A stretch of DNA of 64,000 nucleotides from WLND01 sp040398845. Lineage in GTDB: Bacteria > Actinomycetota > Actinomycetes > S36-B12. Shown here one piece after another: positions 8,357-17,395 of the stretch; position 1 is the first letter of the stretch; the number at the start of each line of letters is the position of its first letter. The notes beneath the pieces are model-generated. The model had not been told where the DNA came from. It did not search any database and worked only from the letters and a program-made list of their open reading frames with translations. The position numbers and the translations under genes were made by a program. The DNA is taken from contig JBBATH010000001.1 in NCBI GenBank assembly GCA_040398845.1, forward strand, positions 1-64,000. The letters are read 5' to 3'.

Positions 8357-9073
8357 TACACCGTGTTGCCCTTTGAAATGTACCCCTGAACGATTCACCC
8401 TGCCTCAGGGGAATGTTGGCGTGAGTGAGGCTGGGCAGGGCACGGACGGGCGGCATCGGTCCCGGGCCGGGGCTGTCGCCTCCGGGAGAACGTGCACTGA
8501 TCCTTTTCGACGGTCGCAACAGTGTCCATCTAGGCGTGCGCATCGGCGGGCATATTCACGATGACCTCACCCAGGGGCAAGGTCTGGCGGGCTGCCGAGA
8601 TAAGGCAAATGCTCCGTAGGTTGGTGGTACTTTGGAATGTGATGTTGGCTACGTGCCACATTCTGGAGTTACGGACCGCGGGCTCTAACGCGCCTACTCA
8701 CCTCCGCGAACATGAGTGTCGACCTCCCCCTCACCTGAACGTGATTTGGTACGGAGCAAGATTCCTCCTCGCGCTTCGCTCAATAGGCATGTCGCGAGGG
8801 CACTCAAGATATCTCGGACAGCAGGCATCGTCGTCAACTGGATCAGGCCATCCAACGACCGCTCCTGCCGCCCCTAGCAACGTACGGTGATCTCGTGCCA
8901 ATTTCTCGGCGCGCCGGCTCGAACTCGTCATTGATCGTGCGTTCACGGGTGCGCTGCCAACAACAGCAGCCATCCGGAGAACTCTGGTCGATGACGCGGA
9001 CGCAGAGAATGCGGCGAGACGCCCCTCGCGTAGGTCGATAGGCTTCCAATTCATGGTTGCGACGTGCATCCAT
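8357..9073. other. Gene-free stretch before the tRNA, containing repeat copy B
   Basis: There are no convincing coding regions here. Open frames are present on both strands but have poor codon bias. Repeat copy B lies at 8826-8976. Confidence 0.45.
8826..8976. repeat. Diverged direct repeat, copy B
   Basis: This is the partner of 6963-7110. It lies about 100 bases upstream of the tRNA gene, in the same orientation as copy A. Confidence 0.65.
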
Positions 9074-9147
9074 GGGGCGGTAGCTCAGCTGGTTAGAGCC
9101 CCGGACTCATAATCCGGTACGCGTCGGTTCGAGCCCGACCCGCCCCA
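9074..9147 (+). tRNA. tRNA with CAT anticodon (tRNA-Met likely)
   Basis: The full cloverleaf reads by eye. The acceptor stem GGGGCGG pairs with CCGCCCC, the D arm is GCTCAGCTGGTTAGAGC, the anticodon arm CCGGA-CTCATAA-TCCGG has anticodon CAT, and the T arm GTCGGTTCGAGCCCGAC is followed by discriminator A. Elongator Met is most likely; a lysidine-type tRNA-Ile cannot be excluded. Partial copies of its 3' half recur downstream, which marks it as an integration site. Confidence 0.93.
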
Positions 9148-9162
9148 CACCGAAAAACAGTT

Positions 9163-9190
9163 GCGCCCCAACAGGTTTCTGTTGGGGCGC
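9163..9190 (+). terminator. Hairpin terminator after the tRNA
   Basis: A perfect 12-bp stem (GCGCCCCAACAG and its complement) with a 4-base loop (GTTT) is followed by TTCTTC. It lies 15 bases after the tRNA. Confidence 0.8.
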
Positions 9191-9196
9191 TTCTTC

Positions 9197-9372
9197 ATCT
9201 AACCGATAATCCCGTGCCATTGTCTAACTATTATCTAACCGCTCGCCCAGAATCCGATAGATGGTGTCGGACGCCGACTTACTCTGCCATCAAGGGAATG
9301 TCGGCAGAGTAAGTCGGCGTTCGACTCAACCTAGCTCCTGGATATCACAATCGTCTAACCAATATCTAACCG
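9197..9372. other. Arm-type repeats next to the tRNA attachment site
   Basis: Five copies of TCTAAC occur here, mostly as paired TCTAAC...TCTAACCGCT units. The block also contains a perfect 18-bp inverted repeat (9271-9288 with 9303-9320, 14-base loop). Just after it come GAAACGTCAT direct repeats and ATGACACA repeats. Short repeated sites beside a tRNA att core are typical integrase/excisionase arm sites. That role is inferred. Confidence 0.5.
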
Positions 9373-9486
9373 CTAAATTGAAACGTCATGAAACGTCATG
9401 AAATATGATGGGTCAAAATAGATCAAGTATGGGGAAAAAAAGATATGCAATGACACACTATGACACATCCTGACGTGAAGCGACGA

Positions 9487-9540
9487 GACTCATAATCTGG
9501 TCGTCGTCGGTTCGAGCCCGACCCTCCCCACCATAGATAC
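9487..9540 (+). repeat. Partial tRNA 3'-half, attachment-site copy 1
   Basis: This repeats the anticodon and T-arm half of the tRNA (ACTCATAATC, then GTCGGTTCGAGCCCGACC). It is followed by CCACCATAGATACCAACGG, a flank shared with copies near 19.71 and 25.49 kb. No 5' half is present, so it is a recombination scar, not a tRNA gene. Confidence 0.8.
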
Positions 9541-9586
9541 CAACGGTTTTTCCGTTTTTCGGCGTTCTTCCGAGGCCCTGTTTTCA

Positions 9587-11025
9587 GGCTCCCCTGACAT
9601 ACCCGTGGGTCTTTTTAGTCGCGGGGTAAGGCTGCACGCCGTTCCCCGCCTAGGTTTCTCGCTGTTGAGGACGTGAAACCTGGAAGACAGGAAAACGGCG
9701 TGCAGAATGCAACGTTATGGCGTGGGCTCCTCGGGCTCGAGAACGCGGTCGTCGAGGGCGTGGAGTTCGACGAGGACGGGGGCGTGCTCGTCGCGTCGGT
9801 GAGGCCGTCGAAGGGGAAGCGGAACAGGTGCGGGCAGTGCCCTCGGCGTTGCCCGTCGTACGACGCGGGCTCGGGCCGGCGCCGGTGGAGGGCGCTGGAC
9901 CTTGGGTCGGTCCAGGTGTTCGTGGAGGCCGATGCGCCGCGGGTGACGTGCAGGGATCATGGCGTGGTCGTGGCATCCGTTCCGTGGGCCCGCCACGACG
10001 CGGGCCATACCCGCGCGTTCGATGAGCAGGTGGCGTGGCTGGCGACGAAGACGTCGAAGACCGCGGTCACCGAGCTGATGCGGGTGGCGTGGAGGACGGT
10101 CGGGTCGATCATCGAACGGGTCTGGGACGACACCGAGGACCTGTTCGACCGGTTGGCGGACCTGACCCGGATCGGGATCGACGAGATCAGCTACAAGAGG
10201 GGCCACAAGTACTCGCGCAGTCGTGGTGGACCACGGGTCGGGGCGGCTGGTCTGGGCTGCGCCGGGCCGCGACACCGCGACGCTCACCGCGTTCTTCGAT
10301 GAGCTGGGCGAGGACCGGTGCGCCCTCATCACCCACGTGTCCGCGGACGGCGCGAGCTGGATCGCCAATGCTGTCAGGGGGAAATGCCCGAATGCGATCC
10401 TCTGCGCCGACCCGTTCCATATCGTCAAGTGGGCCACCGACGCCCTCGACACGGTTCGCCGCCAGACATGGGCAGAGGTCCGCAAGCAGGCCAAGGCCAA
10501 CGATGCCAGGCGCCCCCGCGGCCGGCCCCGTAGCGACGCACCAGCCCGGCCCGACACCGCCAACGCCACCGGCATCAAGCGCTGCCGATACGCGCTGCTG
10601 CGCAACCCCGACACCCTGTCCTGCACGCAGGTGATCCAGCTCGACTGGGTCGTGCGAACCCACCCCGACCTCGCCCGGGCCTACTACCTGAAGGAAGGAC
10701 TCAGGGTCATCTTCAGGCTCCCACTCGACGAGGCAATCGAAGCCCTCGACAAGTGGATCTCCTGGGCCAGACGCAGCCGCATCGACGCCTTCGTCAGGCT
10801 CCAGCGATCCATCGTGACCCACCGCGACGCCATCCTCGCCTCCATCGAGCACGGACTGGCAGGCGGACGCATCGAATCCATGAACACCAAGATCCGGCTC
10901 ATCACCCGCATCGCCTTCGGATTCGCATCACCCGACGCACTCATCGCCCTCGCCATGCTCAGCCTCGGCGGCCACCGACCAGCCCTCCCAGGCCGGAAAT
11001 GACCCACAGGTATGTCACAAGCGCC
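9587..11025 (+). mobile_element. ISL3-family insertion sequence (1439 bp)
   Basis: The terminal inverted repeats are about 25 bp. The left end starts GGCTCCCCTGACATACC, and the right end, read inward, starts GGCGCTTGTGACATACC. The element is bounded by an exact 8-bp target duplication TGTTTTCA (9579-9586 and 11026-11033). Length, ends and 8-bp duplication fit ISL3. It split the chromosomal-flank repeat after attachment-site copy 1. Its transposase is frameshifted. Confidence 0.9.
9700..11002 (+). pseudogene. ISL3 transposase, frameshifted
   Basis: The start is GTG at 9700 (VQNATLWRGLLG, as in the family). The N-terminal zinc-finger-like part (CGQCPRRCP, then CRDHG) and the first DDE residue (IGIDEISYKRGHKY) are in one frame. 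The rest, with VSADGASW and GGRIESMNTKIRLI carrying the second Asp and the Glu, is one frame over. The break is at about 10211-10218, after GHKY: there is one base too many before AVVVDHGSGRLVW. Apart from this, the protein looks complete. ISL3 is not known for programmed frameshifting, so this is a mutation or a read error. Confidence 0.85.
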
Positions 11026-11033
11026 TGTTTTCA

Positions 11034-11290
11034 CCCGTTTTCCCCCGAGCGTGACGTCGACTCGGTAGTCGACGCGTCGCGACAGGGTCGCGAACGGCCA
11101 CGACGGCAACAGGTGGGGCACTTGGTGCGCGTTGTGCGCGGGATTCGGTGCGTGGGAGCAAGGGAGCGCCTCGGGACGTGTCGACCCAAACCCCGCACGT
11201 TGACGTACTGTGCGTTCGCGAGACCTACCGGATGCGCAGCGGGCTCCCAACGGAATTGCGAATCGCTGCAGGTGTGAGCACCTGAAACCC
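11034..11290 (+). repeat. Chromosomal-flank repeat R, copy 1
   Basis: The block begins CCCCCGAGCGTGACGTCG and continues through CGCGAACGGCCACGACGGCAA. It recurs at about 19775-19862 and 25553-25735. It ends with a small palindrome (GGTGTGAGCACCTG). Each copy follows a tRNA 3' fragment, so it represents the original sequence to the right of the attachment site. The following 300 bases (11291-11594) contain nothing I can identify. Confidence 0.75.
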
Positions 11291-11594
11291 CGCCGCACCA
11301 TGCAGTTTGCCCCGGTGAAAGACGACACACTGTCCACGTTGTCGGGGGTCCTGACGAATCTCGGGGCAGTCGACCTACGAAACCTTCTGAAGGGGTTCGC
11401 GAGCGCGCCTATTCGGAGGTTTCGCCTTCAGTGAATCATGGGGACGGCCGATTGGCCCGCAGCGGACCTCATCCGTCATCCGTCATCCGACATCCCGCAC
11501 GTCTGGCTGGGAGCTGCGACGCGGGTCGCCGGTTCCGCTGGGGCATGCCGCGTCGGTCCGGGTCACTCCGGCCGGCGGGTACGGGCGCGGCTGG

Positions 11595-13379
11595 CTACGC
11601 GGCGGTCGCGGTGACCCGGATCGCCAGGTTCGTCGCGCCGGTGATGCCGGCGAGGTCGCCGAGGCGGGCGGTGACGGTGTCGCATCCGGCGCGGGTCAGG
11701 AACCCGGTGATGCCGGTCTCGCGCTGCGCCCACAGTGCCCGCCCGGCGGCGGTGCTGGGCTGCGGGTGGGTCGCGGTGCACGACACGGCCGCGCCTGCGC
11801 TGGACCGGGCGAGGGCGTTGACCGCGTTCCAGAGCCTGGCCTTCGCGGCACGCGTCAGGGCGACCGCTCCGGGGCGGAAGGAGACCACAGCGGAACCGGA
11901 TGCGGGCGCCGCCGCGATTGCCGTCGCCGGCGCGGCGACGGCGATGCCCGTCGACAGTGCGATCGACGTCCAGGGGCCCTGGTATCCGACGAACTGGAGC
12001 GTGTGCCCGCCGGGCGTGACCCAGCCCGGGATCGTCAGGCTCATCGCGACGCTACCAGCGGCGTCGACGGTGGCCTTGCCGAGCCACAGCTGCTCGGAGT
12101 ACAGGTATACGTCGGCCTGCGACTGCGGGAGGAGCCCGGTCGCCCGGACCGACAGGCCGTCCCCCGCGACGCCGGAGAGCCCGCCGCCGGTCGCGGGCAA
12201 CGGCTTGCCGTCGGAGCCGGCGCCGGCGAGCGCGACCGTCGAGCCGGCGCAGGACACCTGGACCCCGCCCGCCGAGTTCGCCGTGATGGTCGTCGTCACC
12301 GGGACGCCGTTGACCGACCCGCTCGACCCGCCCGGCGGGACCGGGCTGGCGGGGGCCAGGCCGGCGACCGGCGGCAGGGACTGCGGCGCCGGGGGCGCAG
12401 GCGCCGCCGGAACGGCTGCCGAGCCCCCGGAGCCCCCGGAGCCGCCGGCGCTGAACGTACCCGACGTCATCACCGTATTGCCGCCGGGCGCTAAAAAAGC
12501 GATGGCGACGAACAGCCCGCCCGCGTACGCCACCGATTTCCAGGGGTAGTTGGCGGCACTGGCCCGGATGGTCCAGGCGATGCCGTCCGGCGACGTCATC
12601 ACCCGATTGCCCGTCCCCGGGCCCGTGTACGCGACGGCGACGAACAGCCCGCCCCCATACGCCACCGAGACCCATCCGTTGTCAGCTGCGCTGGTGCGGA
12701 TGGTCCAGGCGATGCCGTCCGGCGACGTCATCACCCGATCGCCCGTGCCCGAAGCGGCGACGGCAACGAACAACCCACCCCCATACGTCACAGACTGCCA
12801 GTCGTTGTCGGCGGCACTGGCCCGGGAGGTCCACGTGATGCCGTCCGGCGACGTCATCACCCGATCGCCTGTCCCTTCATCCCCGACGGCCACGAACATC
12901 CCGCCCCCGTAGGCCACCGAACGCCACGAGTAGTCGGCGGCACTGGTGCGGGAGGTCCAGGTGATGCCGTCGGGCGACGTCATCACCCGATCCCCCGTGC
13001 CCGTAGACGAGACGGCGACGAACAGCCCACCCCCGTACACAACCGAATTCCACTGGTTGTCGGCAGCACTGGTGCGGATGGTCCAGGCGATGCCGTCCGG
13101 CGACGTCATCACCCGATTGCCCGTGCCGAAGGCCCCGACGGCGACGAACAGCCCGCCCCCGTACGCCACCGTGCTCCAATCGTTGTTGGCGGCACTGGTC
13201 TGGGTGGTCCAGGTGATGCCGGCCTGGTCCGCGGCTGCGGGCGCCGCGCCGGGGATCGTCCCGGCCGCGAGGAGCATCACCGCGAGCAGCCAGCCGACCG
13301 CTCGCCGCCCCGTCGAAACCGCTTCTTTGGTCGGGCGTCGACCGGAGACGGCGAAGCGACTCCCTGAACGTGCACTCAT
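11595..13379 (-). CDS. Secreted repeat protein (propeller-like) with C-terminal OmpA-like region
   Basis: The product is about 594 residues from the ATG at 13379; alternative in-frame ATGs at 13418 and 13433 are possible. A basic N-terminus and a hydrophobic stretch (AVGWLLAVMLLAAGTIPGAAPAAA) form a signal peptide. Then come about six near-identical 41-residue repeats of the pattern W-x-SVAYGGGLFVAV-x-GTG-(D/N)RVMTSPDGI-x-WT, probably one beta-propeller. A Gly/Pro/Ala linker and Ig-like segments follow. The last 100 residues (VVSFRPGAVALTRAAKARLWNAV) resemble an OmpA-type domain. It is probably a cell-surface protein carried by the island. The repeats are nearly identical at DNA level, so copy number may vary. 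Confidence 0.75.
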   Translation of the reverse strand: MSARSGSRFAVSGRRPTKEAVSTGRRAVGWLLAVMLLAAGTIPGAAPAAADQAGITWTTQTSAANNDWSTVAYGGGLFVAVGAFGTGNRVMTSPDGIAWTIRTSAADNQWNSVVYGGGLFVAVSSTGTGDRVMTSPDGITWTSRTSAADYSWRSVAYGGGMFVAVGDEGTGDRVMTSPDGITWTSRASAADNDWQSVTYGGGLFVAVAASGTGDRVMTSPDGIAWTIRTSAADNGWVSVAYGGGLFVAVAYTGPGTGNRVMTSPDGIAWTIRASAANYPWKSVAYAGGLFVAIAFLAPGGNTVMTSGTFSAGGSGGSGGSAAVPAAPAPPAPQSLPPVAGLAPASPVPPGGSSGSVNGVPVTTTITANSAGGVQVSCAGSTVALAGAGSDGKPLPATGGGLSGVAGDGLSVRATGLLPQSQADVYLYSEQLWLGKATVDAAGSVAMSLTIPGWVTPGGHTLQFVGYQGPWTSIALSTGIAVAAPATAIAAAPASGSAVVSFRPGAVALTRAAKARLWNAVNALARSSAGAAVSCTATHPQPSTAAGRALWAQRETGITGFLTRAGCDTVTARLGDLAGITGATNLAIRVTATAA

Positions 13380-13736
13380 CGCGGACCGTGCCTCACCGGA
13401 ATGGCTTCCCATCGTCATGAATAACTTCGCCATGATAGGGGCCGCGAGCGCCGGCGCTACCGAGTTTCGGGGGCAAACTGCCCAACGCCGTCCGGATCCG
13501 TGCTTCCCCCGGAGAGAATGCTGAGTCTCCCGCGAACCGCGGATGCGGGCCGTGAGCGCGATCAGGACCCAACCGTGTGCAGGCCCCCGTCCCGGCCCGC
13601 GCACCCTGTCGATCCCGTGAGGGCGACGGAGTTACGTCACCACCAATGTTGAGATTGTCGGGTGCCGCTGGCCATACGTGTCGCAGGCTGCGCGGATTGA
13701 GTGCGCGCAGGAGCGACCGCGTAACGGTCTTCGTGC
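13380..13736. other. Control region between propeller gene and xis
   Basis: There is no gene here. Positions 13648-13679 match 15559-15587 upstream of the second integrase copy, so this is the 5' flank of the duplicated module. Confidence 0.5.
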
Positions 13737-13880
13737 ATGACCACTTACTACGCAATAAATGGCGCGTCCGAGCGCTGGGGCGTAACCCGGCGCACCGCCA
13801 ATGAGTACGTCCGCCGGCATGGCTTCCCGGCTCCGAGGAAGGCTTGGCTGGCGCCCGTGATCGTTCGGCGTGCGGCATGA
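13737..13880 (+). CDS. Excisionase-like small DNA-binding protein
   Basis: The product has 47 residues: MTTYYAINGASERWGVTRRT, then ANEYVRRHGFPAPRKAW. This is the MerR-like helix-turn-helix pattern of excisionases and DNA-binding accessory factors. Its TGA overlaps the integrase ATG (ATGA at 13877-13880), so the two are translationally coupled, as in xis-int operons. In the second copy near 15.6 kb the first third of this gene is deleted. Confidence 0.65.
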   Translation: MTTYYAINGASERWGVTRRTANEYVRRHGFPAPRKAWLAPVIVRRAA

Positions 13881-14201
13881 GCGGCGTGGCGCCCGAGCGA
13901 GGCGCGATCTGGGTCACTCCGCACGGCGTGCGAATGCTGATGCCGAACAAGGACGCGGCGAAGCCGTACATCCGCCTGGACTACACGCTGGCGGGCAAGC
14001 GGACCCAGTGCACGGCCGGGCGGGCCGAGGCCTGGCAGGAGGCGTGGTCCATTGCATCGGGAATCGACGACGAGATCGCCGCAGAGCTGGCAGGCGCCGA
14101 TGGTGAACCGATCGCGCTGACCGTCGGGATGCTGGCCGAGAAGTGGGTGAGCGCCAGAGGGAATGCCTCGTCGTTGCGATACCGAGATGAGACCTGCGAC
14201 C
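13781..14201 (+). repeat. 421-bp direct repeat (xis-int), copy 1
   Basis: It is almost identical to 15587-16007 with no length difference. It covers the end of xis and the first ~108 integrase codons. The copies flank the MNT-HEPN gene pair. Confidence 0.9.
13877..14201 (+). pseudogene. Tyrosine integrase, N-terminal fragment
   Basis: It encodes the first ~108 residues of the integrase found again at 15683 (MSGVAPERGAIWVTPHGVRM). The match stops abruptly after YRDETCD. The frame then runs into unrelated sequence just before the HEPN gene. The catalytic domain is absent. Confidence 0.85.
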
Positions 14202-14234
14202 TGCCGGTGACCGGGGCGCTGTCTTGCCTTTGGG

Positions 14235-14630
14235 TCAGGTCCGTTCCGCTGCCGCGTGCACGAGGTCCGTGGCGGCCTTGATCGCGCGATCGCGATCGCT
14301 CGCGGTGAGCAGCGCGTCCCCATAGTGGCTGCCCGGCTTCATGTCAGCAAGCGTCTTGAGCTTGCGAGCCAGCTGGGCGTCGACGCGCTTGAGGACCGTG
14401 ACCGCTGCCGTATGGTCTTGCCCCGCGTAGCGCTCGCCGAGTGCGGCCCCACAGATTGCGTCACTGGCTGCTATGCCGGCAAGCACAGCAACCCCTGTGG
14501 CAACGTTGATGGCCGGACCGTCTTCCGTGGCCGCAATCTGGGCGACTTCGAGGTACTTCACGGCGATCCGTCGTCGACCCGCGGCCTCCGCCTTTGTCAT
14601 GGGACGAACGGGAACTCGTGTCGGGCTCAC
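14235..14630 (-). CDS. HEPN-type toxin candidate
   Basis: The product has 131 residues from a GTG at 14630, which overlaps the TGA of the upstream nucleotidyltransferase (GTGA); an ATG at 14600 is the alternative. The motif R-YAGQD-H in LGERYAGQDHTAAV matches the HEPN RNase signature RX4-6H within an all-helical protein. Paired with a minimal nucleotidyltransferase it forms an MNT-HEPN toxin-antitoxin module, where HEPN cuts RNA and the transferase neutralises it. Antitoxin first and toxin second is a usual order. Confidence 0.7.
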   Translation of the reverse strand: MSPTRVPVRPMTKAEAAGRRRIAVKYLEVAQIAATEDGPAINVATGVAVLAGIAASDAICGAALGERYAGQDHTAAVTVLKRVDAQLARKLKTLADMKPGSHYGDALLTASDRDRAIKAATDLVHAAAERT

Positions 14631-15265
14631 GCAGTAACCAGTGCGGCACCCGCGCAGACGTTCTGGATGACGGACTCGATGGACGGGCCGTGAACAGTCA
14701 CGCAGTCTGCCAGCCACGAATCGACGATAGGCTCCTGGCGCTCAACGACTCTCGACAGTTCACTATCGCTGAACACCAAGTACTCCATGCGGTTGCCGGT
14801 CCATGCCTGCACCTGGTCATCCAATCGACTCACCTGCTCGAACCACACATCGTCAGGTGCTGCAGACATAACGAACAGCACGTCGATGTCACTTGCCGGA
14901 CCCGCCTCACGACGGGCGAACGACCCGAACACGGACACGTGGACGGGTCGGGGCTCCATCTGTGCGGCTTGCTCCCCGATCCGGGCAAGGATCGCCGACC
15001 GAGCTCGCGAAGCGCTGACCACGGCATCGGCGAGGATGTGGTCCCGGTTGAGGCGGTACATGTCTCCCCGATTCGCCGGAGTGGCGAGCACCAGTCCCTG
15101 CTCAACCAGGCGATCCATGGCAAGGGCCAGCCCTGGCCGGGACCCGCGGGGAGCCAGTCGCGTCACGTGAGCCAGGCTCAAACTGGACTCAGTACCAGCG
15201 AGGACCTCCAGCACGGCGGAGTCCAACGTCGGAATCAACGAGTGGAGAGGGGACGTCAGGTCCAT
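14627..15265 (-). CDS. Nucleotidyltransferase (MNT) antitoxin candidate with N-terminal winged helix
   Basis: The product is 212 residues from the ATG at 15265; GGGAGG lies directly before it, with unusually short spacing. Residues 1-80 look like a winged helix (LSLAHVTRLAPRGSRPG, then AMDRLVEQGLVLATPANRG). The second half has the polymerase-beta-like motif GSFARREAGPASDIDVLF, fitting GSX10DXD. MNT antitoxins add AMP to the HEPN partner. The fused DNA-binding domain suggests it also controls its own operon. The pair sits between the two copies of the xis-int repeat. Confidence 0.75.
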   Translation of the reverse strand: MDLTSPLHSLIPTLDSAVLEVLAGTESSLSLAHVTRLAPRGSRPGLALAMDRLVEQGLVLATPANRGDMYRLNRDHILADAVVSASRARSAILARIGEQAAQMEPRPVHVSVFGSFARREAGPASDIDVLFVMSAAPDDVWFEQVSRLDDQVQAWTGNRMEYLVFSDSELSRVVERQEPIVDSWLADCVTVHGPSIESVIQNVCAGAALVTA

Positions 15266-15586
15266 ACCTCCCACTCTGACAGCATTGTGCGTGCATGGCA
15301 AGTATTCTGTCGCTTGTACTACTATTCTGACATCTGGGTGAGCGCTGGCGTCCAGGCGATCGACCTCGCACAGGTCACCAGATCGTGCCCGTAGCGGGTC
15401 CACGGCGTCCCATGTACCGGACAAGTCTCACGGCCCGCTGCCCAACTCAGCAGATGGCGTGGGCGTCGCGGGGCCAGCCGAGCGGACCCTGGCGGCACGC
15501 TCGCGAGCCGTGCGCGCGACGGGGTTTCCGGGGCAGAGAGGTGATGTGTCGTAATCCGTTGAGATGGTCGGGTGCCGCCGGCCACA

Positions 15587-16007
15587 CGTAACCCGGCGCA
15601 CCGCCAATGAATACGTCCGCCGGCATGGCTTCCCGGCTCCGAGGAAGGCTTGGCTGGCGCCCGTGATCGTTCGGCGTGCGGCATGAGCGGCGTGGCGCCC
15701 GAGCGAGGCGCGATCTGGGTCACTCCGCACGGCGTGCGAATGCTGATGCCGAACAAGGACGCGGCGAAGCCGTACATCCGCCTGGACTACACGCTGGCGG
15801 GCAAGCGGACCCAGTGCACGGCCGGGCGGGCCGAGGCCTGGCAGGAGGCGTGGTCCATTGCATCGGGAATCGACGACGAGATCGCCGCAGAGCTGGCAGG
15901 CGCCGATGGTGAACCGATCGCGCTGACCGTCGGGATGCTGGCCGAGAAGTGGGTGAGCGCCAGAGGGGATGCGTGGTCGCTGCGATACCGAGATGAGACC
16001 TGCGACC
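15587..16007 (+). repeat. 421-bp direct repeat (xis-int), copy 2
   Basis: This is the partner of 13781-14201, offset by exactly 1806 bases. Upstream, about 107 bases present in copy 1 (the 5' part of xis) are missing here, joined at a shared CGT. Confidence 0.9.
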
Positions 16008-16825
16008 GGATCGACAGAATCATCCTGCTGGCCATCGGCTCGAAGAGTGTCGCGGACCTCACGTGGGGCGACACGGCCGCGCTGGTGAAGGGCCAGCCAT
16101 CGGCGTCGGGGCAGCGGCTGGTGTCGAGCGTGCTCTCGGGAATGCTCGACTTCGGGGTGGATTCCGGCATCGTGGATGGCGCCGTCCGAAAGATCCTTCC
16201 GACGCTCGGGGCCTTCCGCCGGCGGTCGGCGGAAGTCACGGTCGACGCGACGGCCCCGGACTCGGCGGAGACGACCGCTGTACTGGAGCTGCTCGACGAT
16301 TACGACGACGAGCGCAGGCTGTCGTCCATCAAGCTGGACAGTGCTCCCGGCTGCTACGCCCTGATGTTCCTCGTGGCCGCTTTCTGTGGTCTTCGCCAGG
16401 GCGAGATCTGGGCGCTTCGAGGGAAGGATGTCGACGGCTTGGTGCTCAACGTGGACCGGCAGCTGACGTGGGTGAAGGGAAAGCCGCATTTCACGCTGCC
16501 CAAGGGCGGCAAGCGAAGGCAGGTCTTCATCGAGGAGACCGTCGAGGGATTCCCACTGCGCGCGATGCTCGAGGCGCGGGCAGCGGAAGTCGGCGTCAAC
16601 GGCCGGCTCTTCCCAACTCCGAAGGGAGGGCTGTTCCGGCGCAGCAACTTCGCACGGACGTCATGGGTCCGTTGCGGGCCGCCGATCCAGGATGTCGCCG
16701 ATCTGGCCGGGCATTCGAACGCCAAGGTCACCTAGAGGCTCTACATCTCGCCCGTCAAGGGCCTCATGAAGCGAATGCAGGCCCTCGGGTCCGAGGAGCC
16801 GGTCGCGGGCGATGGCACCGAGTGA
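15683..16825 (+). pseudogene. Tyrosine-type site-specific integrase, decayed
   Basis: It starts at the ATG at 15683 (same start as copy 1). It has a SAM-like core-binding domain (about residues 90-150) and a catalytic domain with box I Arg in FCGLRQGEIWALRG. The box II His-x-x-Arg segment that should lie between NFARTSW and IQDVADLAGH is missing, so there is an internal deletion. An in-frame TAG (16733-16735) then precedes the nucleophile region RLYISPVKGLMKRM, which is otherwise intact. The enzyme should therefore be dead. It would have integrated the island at the tRNA. Confidence 0.85.
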
Positions 16826-16839
16826 GCGTCATCGTCGCC

Positions 16840-17166
16840 TACCTCGAGCAGTACCGGTGCGCCAGCGGCCACGGTTACCGCCGCTGTCCCCGTCATTGGT
16901 GACCCTCTTTGGGGATTCGATGTCGGCAGGTCCGGCGCGGTTGTCGGAGCCAGGGAGTACATGGGTGTCGGGCCTCGTTTCCCAGCGGAATCAGCGGCCT
17001 CTTTCTTGATGAGGGTGTTCAGCATTCGTGAGACGGTGGTCCGTCCGTTCTCCTCGATGTCCAGGGCTTTCATGACCTGTGCGGTCGAGACGCTTTCCGG
17101 AGATTCGGGAAGGGCGTTGAGGACACGTCCGTGGAGGGCCTCTCCGTTCGTCGTCGCCGAGCACTC
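16840..17166 (-). pseudogene. Winged-helix-like coding remnant
   Basis: One minus-strand frame reads GEALHGRVLNALPESPESVS, then TAQVMKALDIEENGRTTVSR, MLNTLIKKEAA. This has the look of a winged helix with good codon bias. There is no start upstream before an in-frame TAG; the first ATG is at 17073, inside the fold. It is probably 5'-truncated. Function unknown. The rest of 16826-17395 shows nothing else. Confidence 0.4.
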
Positions 17167-17395
17167 GCTGGGTGGCTAGCCCCCGGGTTTCCCGCCATCC
17201 CGGCGCAAGGCTGTCCACTTGCTGGACGGGTCGTTCGCACCTCACTACTTTTACGGTGTCGGTCCACGTCGGATGAGAGCCGATCGCAACTGCGCAGTAG
17301 CAATTGCGGAATCCAAACGAGAGGTGAGCACCCATGGTGAATCTGCCAGCGGCCGAGTTCGGGATTATCCGAGTCGCCATGAATCGGAGGAACTC

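Noticed and set aside
11431..12549. Long forward open frame of 372 codons
   Set aside because: It is the mirror of the Gly/Pro/Ala-rich secreted protein on the minus strand. It has no ribosome binding site and its composition is that of a shadow frame.
12540..13230. Repeats as a CRISPR array
   Set aside because: The period is ~123 bases, in frame within a coding sequence, with no spacer-repeat pattern. No cas genes lie anywhere in the window.
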